In this document: positions 1 through 8,573 of the stretch, one piece after another
Layout of the letters: the number at the start of each line of letters is the position of its first letter
Numbering within the stretch: position 1 is the first letter of the stretch
Assembly (NCBI GenBank): GCA_905234245.1
Contig: CAJOGN010000007.1
Location: 1-42,335, forward strand
DNA length: 42,335 nt
Origin: an uncultured Lachnospiraceae bacterium
GTDB lineage: Bacteria; Bacillota; Clostridia; Lachnospirales; Lachnospiraceae
Direction of reading: 5' to 3'
Program-made: the position numbers and the translations under genes
Notes under the pieces: model-generated
The model's input: the letters and a program-made list of their open reading frames with translations, nothing else
What the model was told of the DNA's origin: nothing
Database searches by the model: none

Positions 1-1
1 T

Positions 2-1009
2 TATGCCAGAGAGCTTGGCATATTGAAGGAAAAGGATGATAATTTCACAGGTGCAGATGTTAGAAATGGAATGACTGCCATTATTTCTATTAAGCACCCA
101 GATCCTAGATTTGAAGGACAGACTAAGACGAAGCTAGACAATCAGGATGCGGCTAAGGCTACATCTAAGATTGTAAATGATGAAATAATTCTTTATTTTG
201 ACAGGAATCTTGAGACACTTAAGTCTGTTATTGCCTGTGCTGAGAAATCAAGAAAGATTCGTAAAACAGAAGAGAAGGCTAAGACGAATCTTTTGACTAA
301 GAAGAAGTTTTCATTTGACCAGAATGGTAAATTATCTAACTGCGAAAGCAGAGACGCATCAAAATGTGAAATATTCATAGTTGAGGGAGATTCTGCCGGA
401 GGCTCCGCAAAAGAAGCAAGAAATAGAAAGTATCAAGCAATCTTACCTATTAGAGGTAAGATTCTTAATGTAGAGAAGGCAAGTATTGATAAGGTTCTTG
501 CAAATGCTGAAATTAAGACTATGATTAGTGCTTTTGAATGTGGTTTTTCAGAGGGCTATGGTAATGATTTCGATATATCTAAGCTTCGTTATGACAAAAT
601 TATAATTATGGCTGATGCCCACATATCTACTTTGCTTCTGACATTGTTCTATAGATTTATGCCAGAGCTTATATACGAAGGACATGTATATATTGCTATG
701 CCGCCATTATATAAGGCAATTCCTAGCAAAGGGGAAGAAGAATATCTATATGATGATGCGGCATTAGAGAAATATCGTAAGAGACATAAAGGTCCATTTA
801 CATTGCAACGATACAAAGGTCTTGGTGAAATGGACGCTGAGCAATTATGGGAGACAACACTTGACCCTGAAAGAAGAATTCTAAAGAAGGTTGAGATTGA
901 AGACGGTAGAATGGCAAGTGATGTCACTGAAATGCTGATGGGCAATGAAGTACCACCTAGACGTGCCTTCATATATGAACATGCCAGAGAAGCAGAATTA
1001 GATCTGTAA
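2..1009 (+). CDS. parE: DNA topoisomerase IV-type subunit B (ParE/GyrB family), 3' part only
   Basis: The gene is open at the left window edge. The reading frame runs from base 2 (YARELGILKEKDD...) with no start in view, so only about 335 C-terminal residues are visible. They include the end of the transducer domain (FEGQTKTKL), the TOPRIM glutamate motif EGDSAGGSA (bases 380-409), the PIRGKILNVEKA segment, and the C-terminal LQRYKGLGEMD motif shared by GyrB and ParE. ParE supplies the ATPase and metal-binding half of the type IIA enzyme that relaxes and decatenates DNA. Calling it topo IV rather than gyrase rests on the adjacent A subunit, which lacks an obvious GyrA box. Oddity: the usual TOPRIM sequence DADVDGAHI reads DAHI here (bases 614-625). 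Five residues are therefore missing in frame, including two of the three metal-site aspartates (see findings). Confidence 0.9.
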   Translation, partial: YARELGILKEKDDNFTGADVRNGMTAIISIKHPDPRFEGQTKTKLDNQDAAKATSKIVNDEIILYFDRNLETLKSVIACAEKSRKIRKTEEKAKTNLLTKKKFSFDQNGKLSNCESRDASKCEIFIVEGDSAGGSAKEARNRKYQAILPIRGKILNVEKASIDKVLANAEIKTMISAFECGFSEGYGNDFDISKLRYDKIIIMADAHISTLLLTLFYRFMPELIYEGHVYIAMPPLYKAIPSKGEEEYLYDDAALEKYRKRHKGPFTLQRYKGLGEMDAEQLWETTLDPERRILKKVEIEDGRMASDVTEMLMGNEVPPRRAFIYEHAREAELDL

Positions 1010-1035
1010 TAAGGTGTGATAAGGAGATAAGAATT

Positions 1036-3273
1036 ATGGCTAAGCCAGAACAATTACTCCATATGGAGTATTCTGAAATAATGCAAAAATCATATATAGA
1101 TTATGCTATGTCTGTTATTGTGTCTCGAGCTCTTCCTGATGTAAGGGATGGGTTGAAGCCTGTTCAGAGACGTACATTATATGATATGCATGAACTTGGT
1201 ATAAGACATGATAAGCAACATAGAAAATGTGCCCGTATTGTTGGAGATACAATGGGTAAGTATCACCCACATGGTGACTCTTCTATATATGGAGCTTTAG
1301 TTGTACTTGCTCAGGATTTCAAGATGGGATTGCCACTTATTGATGGCCATGGTAATTTCGGTTCCAAAGAGGGAGATAATCCTGCTGCTATGCGTTATAC
1401 TGAAGCAAGACTTCGTAAGGTTACAGAAGACGCATATCTGGCTGATCTTGATAAGGATGTAGTAGACTTTGTTCCTAACTTTGATGAGACAGAAAAAGAA
1501 CCTGAAGTGCTGCCAGTAAGAATTCCGAATATTTTGATTAACGGTGCAGAAGGAATTGCAGTTGGTATGGCTACTTCAATCCCTACACATAATCTGTCAG
1601 AGGTGATTGATGGTGTAATTGCTTATATGAAGAATCCTGACATCAATACAGCTCAAATGCTTGAGATTATTCAGGGTCCTGATTTTCCTACTGGAGGAAT
1701 TGTAACAAATAAGGACGACCTCCTTGAAATCTACTCTACTGGTACTGGTAAGATTAAGATTAGAGGCAAGGTTGAGATTGAGAAGTTAAAAGGCGGCAAG
1801 CAGGCAATTGTAATTAAAGAGATTCCATATACAATGCTTGGTGCTAATATTGGTAAATTCCTTAATGATGTATATAGTTTAGTTGAGAAGAAACAGACTA
1901 CGGATATAACTGATATTTCCAATCAATCATCTAAAGAAGGAATAAGAATTGTAATAGAGCTTAAGAAGGGCGCTGATGCAGAAAATGTATGTAACCTTCT
2001 ATACAAGAAGACAAAACTAGAAGATACATTCGGTGTCAATATGTTAGCTGTTGCTAATGGCAGACCTGAGACAATGGGTATTGTCCCAATAATCAGACAT
2101 AATGTTGACTTTCAATATGAGCTATGTACAAGAAAATATACTACACTTCTTCAGAAGGAAAGAGATAAGAAGGAGATTCAGGAAGGCCTTATTAAGGCAT
2201 GTGATGTAATCGACTTAATTATTGAGATCCTTCGTGGAAGTAAGTCTGTAAAGGATGCTAAGAACTGTCTTGTTACAGGAGAGACTAAGGGTATTAAGTT
2301 CAAGTCTGATGCCTCTAAGAAGGATGCTTCCAAGTTGAAATTTACAGAAAGACAGGCACAGGCAATTCTCGACATGAGATTATCTAAGCTCGTTGGTCTG
2401 GAAATACAGGCTTTAATGGCTGACTATGAGAATACAATGAAGAATATTCAGGCCTATAGTGAGATTCTTGAGAAAAAGTCTGTTATGGCTAAGACAATTA
2501 TTAAGGACTTAAAGGCCATTAAGAAGGAATTTGCTACTGAGAGAAAAACTGTCATTGATAATCTTGCAGAAGTAGTATATGAAGAAAAGCCTATTGAAGA
2601 AATTGATGTTGTAGTATTACTTGATAAATTCGGATATGCAAGGACCATTGATGTTCCAACTTATGAGCGTAATAAAGAAGCGGCAGATAAGGAAAGTAAA
2701 CATATTATATTTACAACGAATCTGTCTAAGCTAGGAATATTTACGAATGAGGGTAACTTGCATCTTATTAAGGTATTAGACCTTCCATTTGGCAAGTTCA
2801 GAGATAAGGGTGTTCCAATTGATAATGTTAGTAAATTCGACATTTCCAAGGAGAACTTTCTGCTTGTAGAAGCTTTAGATAACCTTAAGGATAAAAAGCT
2901 GCTATTTGGTACAAAGCATGGCATGGTTAAGCTAGTTGAGGGTGATGAATTCGATGTACAAAAAAGAACAACTGCTGCTACAAAGCTTGGTGATGATGAT
3001 GAACTATTGTGTGTATATGTTGTTGATGAAAATGACACAATTGTAATGCAGTCTAAGAGTAACTATTTCCTTAGAATAGAAGCTATGACTATCCCAGAGA
3101 AGAAGAAGGGAGCCATTGGCGTTAGAGGAATTAAGCTTACTAAGGATGATGAACTTGTTAAGATTCATTATATTACTGAAGGCAGAAATAAGACGGTAAC
3201 TGTTAAGGGCAAGAAAATCTCGCTTAACAGACTTCATATAGGTAACAGAGATACAAAGGGTGTTAAGAAATGA
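1036..3273 (+). CDS. parC: DNA topoisomerase IV-type subunit A (ParC/GyrA family)
   Basis: This 745-residue breakage-reunion subunit of a type IIA topoisomerase is full length. AAGGAG at 1021-1026 sits 9 nt before the ATG. Visible motifs are the N-terminal YAMSVIVSRALPDVRDGLKPVQRR block, the KYHPHGDSSIY quinolone-resistance region at residues 75-85, and the catalytic tyrosine Tyr121 in AAMRYTEARL. A C-terminal beta-pinwheel follows from about residue 520. I see no canonical QRRGGKG GyrA box, which favours topo IV-like relaxation and decatenation over supercoiling. Residue 86, aligned with E. coli GyrA Asp87 or ParC Glu84, is glycine. The gene follows the B subunit by 26 nt and overlaps folC by 4 nt (ATGA), so it is probably cotranscribed and translationally coupled. 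Confidence 0.93.
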   Translation: MAKPEQLLHMEYSEIMQKSYIDYAMSVIVSRALPDVRDGLKPVQRRTLYDMHELGIRHDKQHRKCARIVGDTMGKYHPHGDSSIYGALVVLAQDFKMGLPLIDGHGNFGSKEGDNPAAMRYTEARLRKVTEDAYLADLDKDVVDFVPNFDETEKEPEVLPVRIPNILINGAEGIAVGMATSIPTHNLSEVIDGVIAYMKNPDINTAQMLEIIQGPDFPTGGIVTNKDDLLEIYSTGTGKIKIRGKVEIEKLKGGKQAIVIKEIPYTMLGANIGKFLNDVYSLVEKKQTTDITDISNQSSKEGIRIVIELKKGADAENVCNLLYKKTKLEDTFGVNMLAVANGRPETMGIVPIIRHNVDFQYELCTRKYTTLLQKERDKKEIQEGLIKACDVIDLIIEILRGSKSVKDAKNCLVTGETKGIKFKSDASKKDASKLKFTERQAQAILDMRLSKLVGLEIQALMADYENTMKNIQAYSEILEKKSVMAKTIIKDLKAIKKEFATERKTVIDNLAEVVYEEKPIEEIDVVVLLDKFGYARTIDVPTYERNKEAADKESKHIIFTTNLSKLGIFTNEGNLHLIKVLDLPFGKFRDKGVPIDNVSKFDISKENFLLVEALDNLKDKKLLFGTKHGMVKLVEGDEFDVQKRTTAATKLGDDDELLCVYVVDENDTIVMQSKSNYFLRIEAMTIPEKKKGAIGVRGIKLTKDDELVKIHYITEGRNKTVTVKGKKISLNRLHIGNRDTKGVKK

Positions 3274-4547
3274 TAGATAAAGCTACGGCTGATGCATTTA
3301 TTCAGAAAATTAGTGCGTTAGGAACTAAGCCTGGTTTAGACAGAGTGAAGACTCTTCTTAACAGGCTAGGCAACCCTGAGAAAAGAATAAAAGTAATTCA
3401 TGTTGCAGGCACAAACGGAAAAGGCTCCGTTTGTGCTATGTTGCAATTTGCCCTAATGGAATGTGGCTATAAAGTTGGCAAATTCTCATCTCCATGTGTG
3501 TTCAGTGAATTCGAGATGTATTCAATAAATGGAGAAGAGTTAGATGAAATTGAATACTTGGGCTTTTTGTCTAATATTATTGATGTAACGAAGGATATGT
3601 TTGATGATGAATTACCTACACTATTTGAAGTTCAACTTGCCATTGCATTATTATTTTTCGAATCTAATCATGTAGACTTTGCAATTGTTGAAGCAGGAAT
3701 GGGAGGCTTATTAGATGCTACAAATGTGTTTGATGAAGTCTTATGTTCTGTGATTACATCCATAGGAATGGATCATGTAGGTATACTTGGCGATACTATT
3801 GGTGAAATCGCCACCCAGAAGGCCGGAATACTTAAGAAGAATTGTTATGGGATATCCATTAAGCAGGAGGATGAAGCTAATAATGCTTTAATGGAATATG
3901 CCAAAGAGATTGGTGCAAAGTTCGAATTTGTGGATTATCATCATGTTAAGTATATTATGAATCGTAATACTGTAACCTGTCGAGAGTTCAAGAATGTTAA
4001 GGTGCCTTTCTTCGGGGATTTTCAATATGATAATACAACTCTTGCGCTAGAGACACTTCACATTCTAAGATATCAGGGGGTTGATATTGATGTTAATAAA
4101 GCATCGAAGGGAGTATCTAATGCGTACCTTCCTGGACGTATGGAGAAGGTTAATAGTGAGCCTCTAATCTTTATTGACGGTTGTCACAATAAGCCTGCTG
4201 CACTTCGAATAAAGGAGACTATTGATAATCACTTTAGTGATAAGAGTATCACATTTATAATGGGAGTGTTGAAGGATAAGGAAGTATCTAAGATTCTTCA
4301 GACATTGCTGCCCCTAGGAAATGCTGTTGTAACAGTTACTCCTGATAATCCAAGAGCTATGTCTGCTAGTCTACTCGCTAACGATTGTTTCTTATATGAT
4401 ATTGAGGTTACAATTGCTGATGATTTTGATGATGCAGTAAGGAAAGCCTTAGATTATAACAATGACATAATAATTGCCTTAGGCTCCTTGTCTTATCTTA
4501 GAGACATTAAGGCATCTTTCAAACAAATGGTAAATGCTAATGATTGA
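3270..4547 (+). CDS. folC: Bifunctional folylpolyglutamate synthase/dihydrofolate synthase
   Basis: FolC is a cytoplasmic Mur-ligase-type enzyme of 425 residues, the usual family length. It adds glutamate to dihydropteroate and further glutamates to folates, using ATP. The P-loop AGTNGKGS is at residues 46-53. It is followed by the metal-site glutamate in VEAGMGGLLDATNV, the histidine in GMDHVGILGDT, and the carbamylated-lysine segment QKAGILK. The C-terminal Mur ligase domain contains the FIDGCHNKPA motif. The start overlaps the parC stop in an ATGA junction, and the end overlaps the HD-domain gene. It opens a folate biosynthesis block (folC, HD, folP, folB-folK). folE and dihydrofolate reductase are not in the window. 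Confidence 0.93.
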   Translation: MIDKATADAFIQKISALGTKPGLDRVKTLLNRLGNPEKRIKVIHVAGTNGKGSVCAMLQFALMECGYKVGKFSSPCVFSEFEMYSINGEELDEIEYLGFLSNIIDVTKDMFDDELPTLFEVQLAIALLFFESNHVDFAIVEAGMGGLLDATNVFDEVLCSVITSIGMDHVGILGDTIGEIATQKAGILKKNCYGISIKQEDEANNALMEYAKEIGAKFEFVDYHHVKYIMNRNTVTCREFKNVKVPFFGDFQYDNTTLALETLHILRYQGVDIDVNKASKGVSNAYLPGRMEKVNSEPLIFIDGCHNKPAALRIKETIDNHFSDKSITFIMGVLKDKEVSKILQTLLPLGNAVVTVTPDNPRAMSASLLANDCFLYDIEVTIADDFDDAVRKALDYNNDIIIALGSLSYLRDIKASFKQMVNAND

Positions 4548-5058
4548 GAAGATATTAAGTGATTCTAGATATATTGAAAAGCTTAACAAAATTAATGATA
4601 TAGAATCTGAAAGATATTATTGTAAGCACGATCTTAGTCATAGCAAGGAGGTTGTTAGAATTCTTACAGCTTTATCTAAGAGTAGAGAGTTGAATAACTA
4701 TGAAGAGCTTTCTGCAATTATGGGATATCTTCATGATATTGGAAGAGCAGATGATTATGAGGGTATGCATAACAAATGCTCATCAGAGTTTGCCAGAGTA
4801 CTTCTTATAGAGTATGGCATGGGTGATGATTCTATAAATACAATATGTTATGCTATTGATAATCATAGTGGCAGGATGCCAATAAATGATATATATACAT
4901 ATATTCGTGAGAATACAATTGAGGAAAGTGTTAATGAAACATGGGCTAGTCTTCTTCGTATAGCAGATCAGTTATCCAGGGATTGCTATAAATGTAAAGC
5001 AGCAAGCTCGTGTAGATGGTTATCTGAGGAGAAGACAATTGAAACTTGGAAATGTTGA
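4540..5058 (+). CDS. HD-domain phosphohydrolase within the folate operon
   Basis: This is a 172-residue HD-superfamily protein. The family hydrolyses phosphate esters or nucleotides with a His/Asp-bound metal. Visible ligands are His30 (CKHDLSH), His65-Asp66 (YLHDIGR), and a later aspartate in LRIADQLSR. The C-terminus carries a small cysteine motif (DCYKCKAASSCRW) common in related clostridial proteins. I chose ATG 4540 (MIEKIL...) over ATG 4534 because it aligns better with how I recall relatives starting; neither has a good Shine-Dalgarno sequence. The start overlaps the end of folC, which suggests translational coupling. Its place between folC and folP makes a role in pterin or folate metabolism plausible, but the substrate cannot be read from the sequence. 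Confidence 0.82.
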   Translation: MIEKILSDSRYIEKLNKINDIESERYYCKHDLSHSKEVVRILTALSKSRELNNYEELSAIMGYLHDIGRADDYEGMHNKCSSEFARVLLIEYGMGDDSINTICYAIDNHSGRMPINDIYTYIRENTIEESVNETWASLLRIADQLSRDCYKCKAASSCRWLSEEKTIETWKC

Positions 5059-5863
5059 ACTAGATAATAATAAGACTCATATTGTTGCAATACTTAATCT
5101 AACACCTGATTCTTTTTATGATGGTGGTAGATTTTTTTGCAATGGTGAAATTGATATTGATAAGGTATTATATGCTGTTGGTGAAATGGTAGATGAAGGG
5201 GCTGCAATAATTGATATTGGTGGAGAATCTACAAGACCAGGCTTTAGGCCTATTGCTTTTGAGGAAGAGCTTGATAGAATTATTCCAGCAATAAGAGCTA
5301 TTAAGCAGAATTTTGATATACCAATTTCTGTTGATACATATAAGCCTGACACAGCAAGAGTTGTAATAGAAGAGAAGGTCGATATTATTAATGATATAGG
5401 CTTTCTTTCTAACAATATGCTAGAGATAATTGGAGATAATAATGTTGGATACATTCTAATGCATAATAGGTTTATTAATATTCCTAGTAGAAGTAAAGCT
5501 ACTATATCAATGGATGAGCTGAATCTGCAAATCAATGAAAAGCTTGTACGCCTTAAGGAGTATGGATTTGACAATGATAAGGTAATAATAGACCCAGGAA
5601 TAGGGTTTGGTAAGAGCAATGAAGATGATGTTATGATTCTTAAGAACATTTCCAAGCTTCATGTTCATAATTATAATATTCTGCTTGGTGCTTCTAATAA
5701 ATCAGTAATAGACTATGTAACACCATTAGATAAAAACGAGAGATTAGAAGGTACATTGGCAATTACAGCCCATGCATTCTACAATAATATTAGTTTTGTC
5801 AGAGTGCATGATGTGAAAAGCAACGCCAAATTACTTAATATGCTTGAGGCAATGAAAGGATAG
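5039..5863 (+). CDS. folP: Dihydropteroate synthase
   Basis: FolP condenses 6-hydroxymethyl-dihydropterin pyrophosphate with p-aminobenzoate to give dihydropteroate, the sulfonamide target step. The 274-residue TIM barrel shows NLTPDSFYDGG, DIGGESTRPGF, SVDTYKPDTARV, the DPGIGFGKS loop and the C-terminal RVHDVK motif. The start is TTG at 5039, supported by GAGGAG at 5026-5031. It lies inside the 3' end of the HD gene (20-nt overlap). Oddity: the usual SRKS substrate loop reads GASNKS, so the arginine beside the conserved lysine is asparagine, followed by Asp instead of the usual Gly. The lysine is kept, so I expect the enzyme to be active. Confidence 0.93.
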   Translation: MKLGNVELDNNKTHIVAILNLTPDSFYDGGRFFCNGEIDIDKVLYAVGEMVDEGAAIIDIGGESTRPGFRPIAFEEELDRIIPAIRAIKQNFDIPISVDTYKPDTARVVIEEKVDIINDIGFLSNNMLEIIGDNNVGYILMHNRFINIPSRSKATISMDELNLQINEKLVRLKEYGFDNDKVIIDPGIGFGKSNEDDVMILKNISKLHVHNYNILLGASNKSVIDYVTPLDKNERLEGTLAITAHAFYNNISFVRVHDVKSNAKLLNMLEAMKG

Positions 5864-5872
5864 CTACTTGAT

Positions 5873-6688
5873 ATGGATATTAATATTAGAGGATTAAGAG
5901 TTTATAGTCACATAGGAGTATTTGAAGAAGAAAAAAGAGACGGTCAGGAATTCGTAGTTGATATAACATGTACCCTTAATGATGAATATAGCTATGATAC
6001 AGATGAACTTAATAGAACCGTTAATTATGGTGGCGTATGTGATATAGTAATAGATTATATTGAATCAGTAAGATGTGATTTGATAGAGACTGCTGCTGAA
6101 GAAATAGCCACCATGCTACTTCAAAGCTATGATATTATTGATGAGATAACTGTTGAAATTCATAAACCAAATGCACCTGTTGATGCTGATTTTGATGATA
6201 TATCATGTATTTGTCATAAGAAATGGGAAAAGGTATATCTGTCACTAGGCTCTAATATGGGTGATAGAGATAGTTATCTTGATGATGCTATAGACGATAT
6301 TAAGGTATTAGAAAAGGTTCGTAATGTTAAAACATCTAGTATATATACTACAGAACCTTATGGCCGAGAAGACCTTGATGAATTTAGGAATCTTGTGTGT
6401 GAACTAGAAACATTCTATACTCCTATGGAGTTATTAGATGTTTGCCTTGATATTGAGGTTGCTCACGATAGAGTAAGGGAAGAGAAGTGGGGACCAAGAA
6501 CAATTGATATTGATATTATTCTCTTTGGAGACAAAATCATTAATACATCTGTTCTTACAATTCCTCATATAGATATGCATAATAGGGAATTTGTGCTTGA
6601 GCCTTTGTGTGAGATTGCAGAAAATGCATATCATCCTTTGTATAACAAGAGAGCATATGAACTGCTAGAAGATTTGTGCGGGAGGTAA
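5873..6688 (+). CDS. folK: Fused dihydroneopterin aldolase / HPPK (FolB-FolK)
   Basis: This 271-residue fusion carries two consecutive folate enzymes. Residues 1 to about 115 are dihydroneopterin aldolase (FolB: IRGLRVYSHIGVFEEE, NYGGVCDIV, VEIHKPNAPVDADF). Residues about 119 to 271 are 6-hydroxymethyl-7,8-dihydropterin pyrophosphokinase (FolK: SLGSNMGDRDSYLDDAI, TEPYG, and GPRTIDIDIILFG with the two metal-binding aspartates). Together they make and activate the pterin used by the upstream FolP. Such fusions are common in Clostridia. The ATG follows an AAAGGA-type ribosome binding site overlapping the end of folP, so it belongs to the same operon. Confidence 0.93.
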   Translation: MDINIRGLRVYSHIGVFEEEKRDGQEFVVDITCTLNDEYSYDTDELNRTVNYGGVCDIVIDYIESVRCDLIETAAEEIATMLLQSYDIIDEITVEIHKPNAPVDADFDDISCICHKKWEKVYLSLGSNMGDRDSYLDDAIDDIKVLEKVRNVKTSSIYTTEPYGREDLDEFRNLVCELETFYTPMELLDVCLDIEVAHDRVREEKWGPRTIDIDIILFGDKIINTSVLTIPHIDMHNREFVLEPLCEIAENAYHPLYNKRAYELLEDLCGR

Positions 6689-6694
6689 GATAAT

Positions 6695-7363
6695 ATGTTT
6701 GGCAATATGAGTAATAATGTATTTTATAGAGTTTTATTCCCTCTTGCTGTTTATTTTGTGCTTTTTAATATGCTTTTCTCTTTACTTAGATATGCTAGCG
6801 AGAACATGTTTGGCGCTGCGCTGTCAAGTATGTATTGCGCAGCGATTTCAGGAGCAATCACATTAGTTGTAATGTTTTTTATGTACAAAAATGCTAATGT
6901 ATATAAAGCTGAACCAATGTTTGAAGCAAGTAAGCTGCCGAAAGAATTGCTATTTATAGTTGCTATTATAGCTCTTGGAGTAGTTCTCAATTTGATTGCT
7001 ACACATTTCCCATTAACAGAAGTGTCAGAATCATTTTCTAAAGCAGAGGATTATCTTAACGATGGAGATATGTTTGCTAAGATTCTTGCAAATGTAATAA
7101 TTGTGCCTGCATTGGAAGAATTGGTGTTCCGTGGAATTGTATGCGGAGAATTAGAGAAGAGATTAACTGTAGGTTATACAGTTGTTATATCAGCGGCTCT
7201 CTTTGGAATATTACATTTTAACTGGGTTCAGATGATATATGCATTCCTAGTTGGTCTGTTGCTAGGGTATGTGTATGAAGAAACTCATAAATTATGGGTT
7301 GTATATGCTGGACATGCTTTGCTTAATCTTACAGTAGTATTAGTTGTATATTTTACGGCTTAA
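6695..7363 (+). CDS. CPBP (CAAX/Abi-type) intramembrane metalloprotease
   Basis: This is a 222-residue polytopic membrane protein with about six hydrophobic segments. It carries the CPBP (PF02517) glutamyl protease signature: EELVFRG (EExxxR), then FGILHFNW (FxxxH), then a final HALLN segment. Bacterial members act as membrane proteases or prenyl-protein processing enzymes; some process or give self-protection against bacteriocins. GGGAGG at 6679-6684 lies at the end of the preceding gene, so it appears to be in the folate transcription unit. No bacteriocin-like peptide is visible nearby, so the substrate is unknown. Confidence 0.85.
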   Translation: MFGNMSNNVFYRVLFPLAVYFVLFNMLFSLLRYASENMFGAALSSMYCAAISGAITLVVMFFMYKNANVYKAEPMFEASKLPKELLFIVAIIALGVVLNLIATHFPLTEVSESFSKAEDYLNDGDMFAKILANVIIVPALEELVFRGIVCGELEKRLTVGYTVVISAALFGILHFNWVQMIYAFLVGLLLGYVYEETHKLWVVYAGHALLNLTVVLVVYFTA

Positions 7364-7387
7364 TAGATGATAACGGAGGAATGATTA

Positions 7388-8569
7388 ATGTCTAATATGG
7401 TTGATTATATTAAGTGGAGAGGAGACATTACATTTGAACAGGATCCATTTAATGAAATAGATAATGTTATATTATCGGAACTGTGTTATACGAGCTTTGA
7501 CGGTATTGTTCCAGGGCCTGACATAGATGTTAAGATACCTCTTTCTCTTGTATATGAACAGTTCTTCGAGAAATATGATAGAAAAGAATTATTGCAAAAA
7601 AAGACTTCTCTTAAGGTAGCACCATTTCTTATGGATGAATTAGTAAAGGCTGAGAGATTCCAGAACATGTATCTTACAGGATATGTTAATGAAGTTGTTT
7701 CAGAAGAAGAATTTCAATTCTCGGCTGTTACATTTATTCTTGATGATGGTACATATTTTGTGGCATACAGAGGGACTGATTCTACAATTACGGGCTGGAA
7801 AGAGGATATTAATATGGGATATCTCTACCAGACACCAGGTCAATTAAGAGCGGCCAAGTATCTTGATGATAATTTCAAGGACAAGGATTGTAAGCTAAGA
7901 GTTGGTGGGCACTCTAAGGGTGGTAACTTTGCAGTATATGCATCTTCGTTTTGCGATAAGTCTATTCAGGACAAGATTATTACTGTATATACAAATGATG
8001 GACCAGGGTTTAGAGAGGAAGTCGTTACATCTGATGGTTATAACAGAATTCTTCCGAAAATATATAGTATTGTTCCTGGGAGCTCTGTAGTAGGACTACT
8101 ACTAGAGAATAATCTGAATCACAATGTTGTAAGAAGTGAGAACGAAGGATTAGCGCAACACGATATTATGTCATGGAATGTATATCGCAATAGATTCATT
8201 CGTTGTGCAAGCGTGGCTGAATCCAGTATAAATCTTGACAAGACATTGACAAGCTGGTTATCAGAATTAAGTGAAGAGGATAGAAAGACATTCATTGATG
8301 CCTTATTTAAGCCTCTTGAGGATACGGGTATTACTACAATCGATGAATTAAGTAAGGTTTCTTTTGACAAAATTAAGGCAGTGAAAGCGGCCTATGACAA
8401 ATTACCTGAAAAACAGCATGCGATTGTAAAAGGCTCAGCATCTAAGTTTATTTCAATTTATTTTGAAACATTATTTCCTAAGAAGGAGAATAAGGAAAGC
8501 TCCTCAGAGAAGAAATCAAAGATTGGTGAATTTTTGAAAACAGGAAGAAGAAATAAGTGCGAGGGGTAA
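7388..8569 (+). CDS. Mbeg1-like (DUF2974) alpha/beta-hydrolase protein
   Basis: This is a 393-residue cytoplasmic protein related to lipase class 3 folds. It has AYRGTDSTITGWKEDINM (residues 126-143) and the nucleophile elbow GGHSKGGN with Ser176. A later aspartate and histidine that could complete a triad are plausible (NDGPGF; QHDIMSW). No signal peptide is present. This matches the Mbeg1-like/DUF2974 family, common in Lachnospiraceae, whose physiological substrate is unknown. The C-terminal 40 residues are lysine- and serine-rich and probably disordered. GGAGG precedes the ATG. It lies 24 nt after the CPBP gene and 4 nt before the Rrf2 regulator, so it is probably cotranscribed. Confidence 0.8.
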   Translation: MSNMVDYIKWRGDITFEQDPFNEIDNVILSELCYTSFDGIVPGPDIDVKIPLSLVYEQFFEKYDRKELLQKKTSLKVAPFLMDELVKAERFQNMYLTGYVNEVVSEEEFQFSAVTFILDDGTYFVAYRGTDSTITGWKEDINMGYLYQTPGQLRAAKYLDDNFKDKDCKLRVGGHSKGGNFAVYASSFCDKSIQDKIITVYTNDGPGFREEVVTSDGYNRILPKIYSIVPGSSVVGLLLENNLNHNVVRSENEGLAQHDIMSWNVYRNRFIRCASVAESSINLDKTLTSWLSELSEEDRKTFIDALFKPLEDTGITTIDELSKVSFDKIKAVKAAYDKLPEKQHAIVKGSASKFISIYFETLFPKKENKESSSEKKSKIGEFLKTGRRNKCEG

Positions 8570-8573
8570 ATCT

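Noticed and set aside
6695-8569. CPBP protease plus lipase-fold protein as a bacteriocin immunity or maturation system
   Set aside because: No precursor peptide, exporter or modification gene is nearby. The genes ride at the end of the folate unit.
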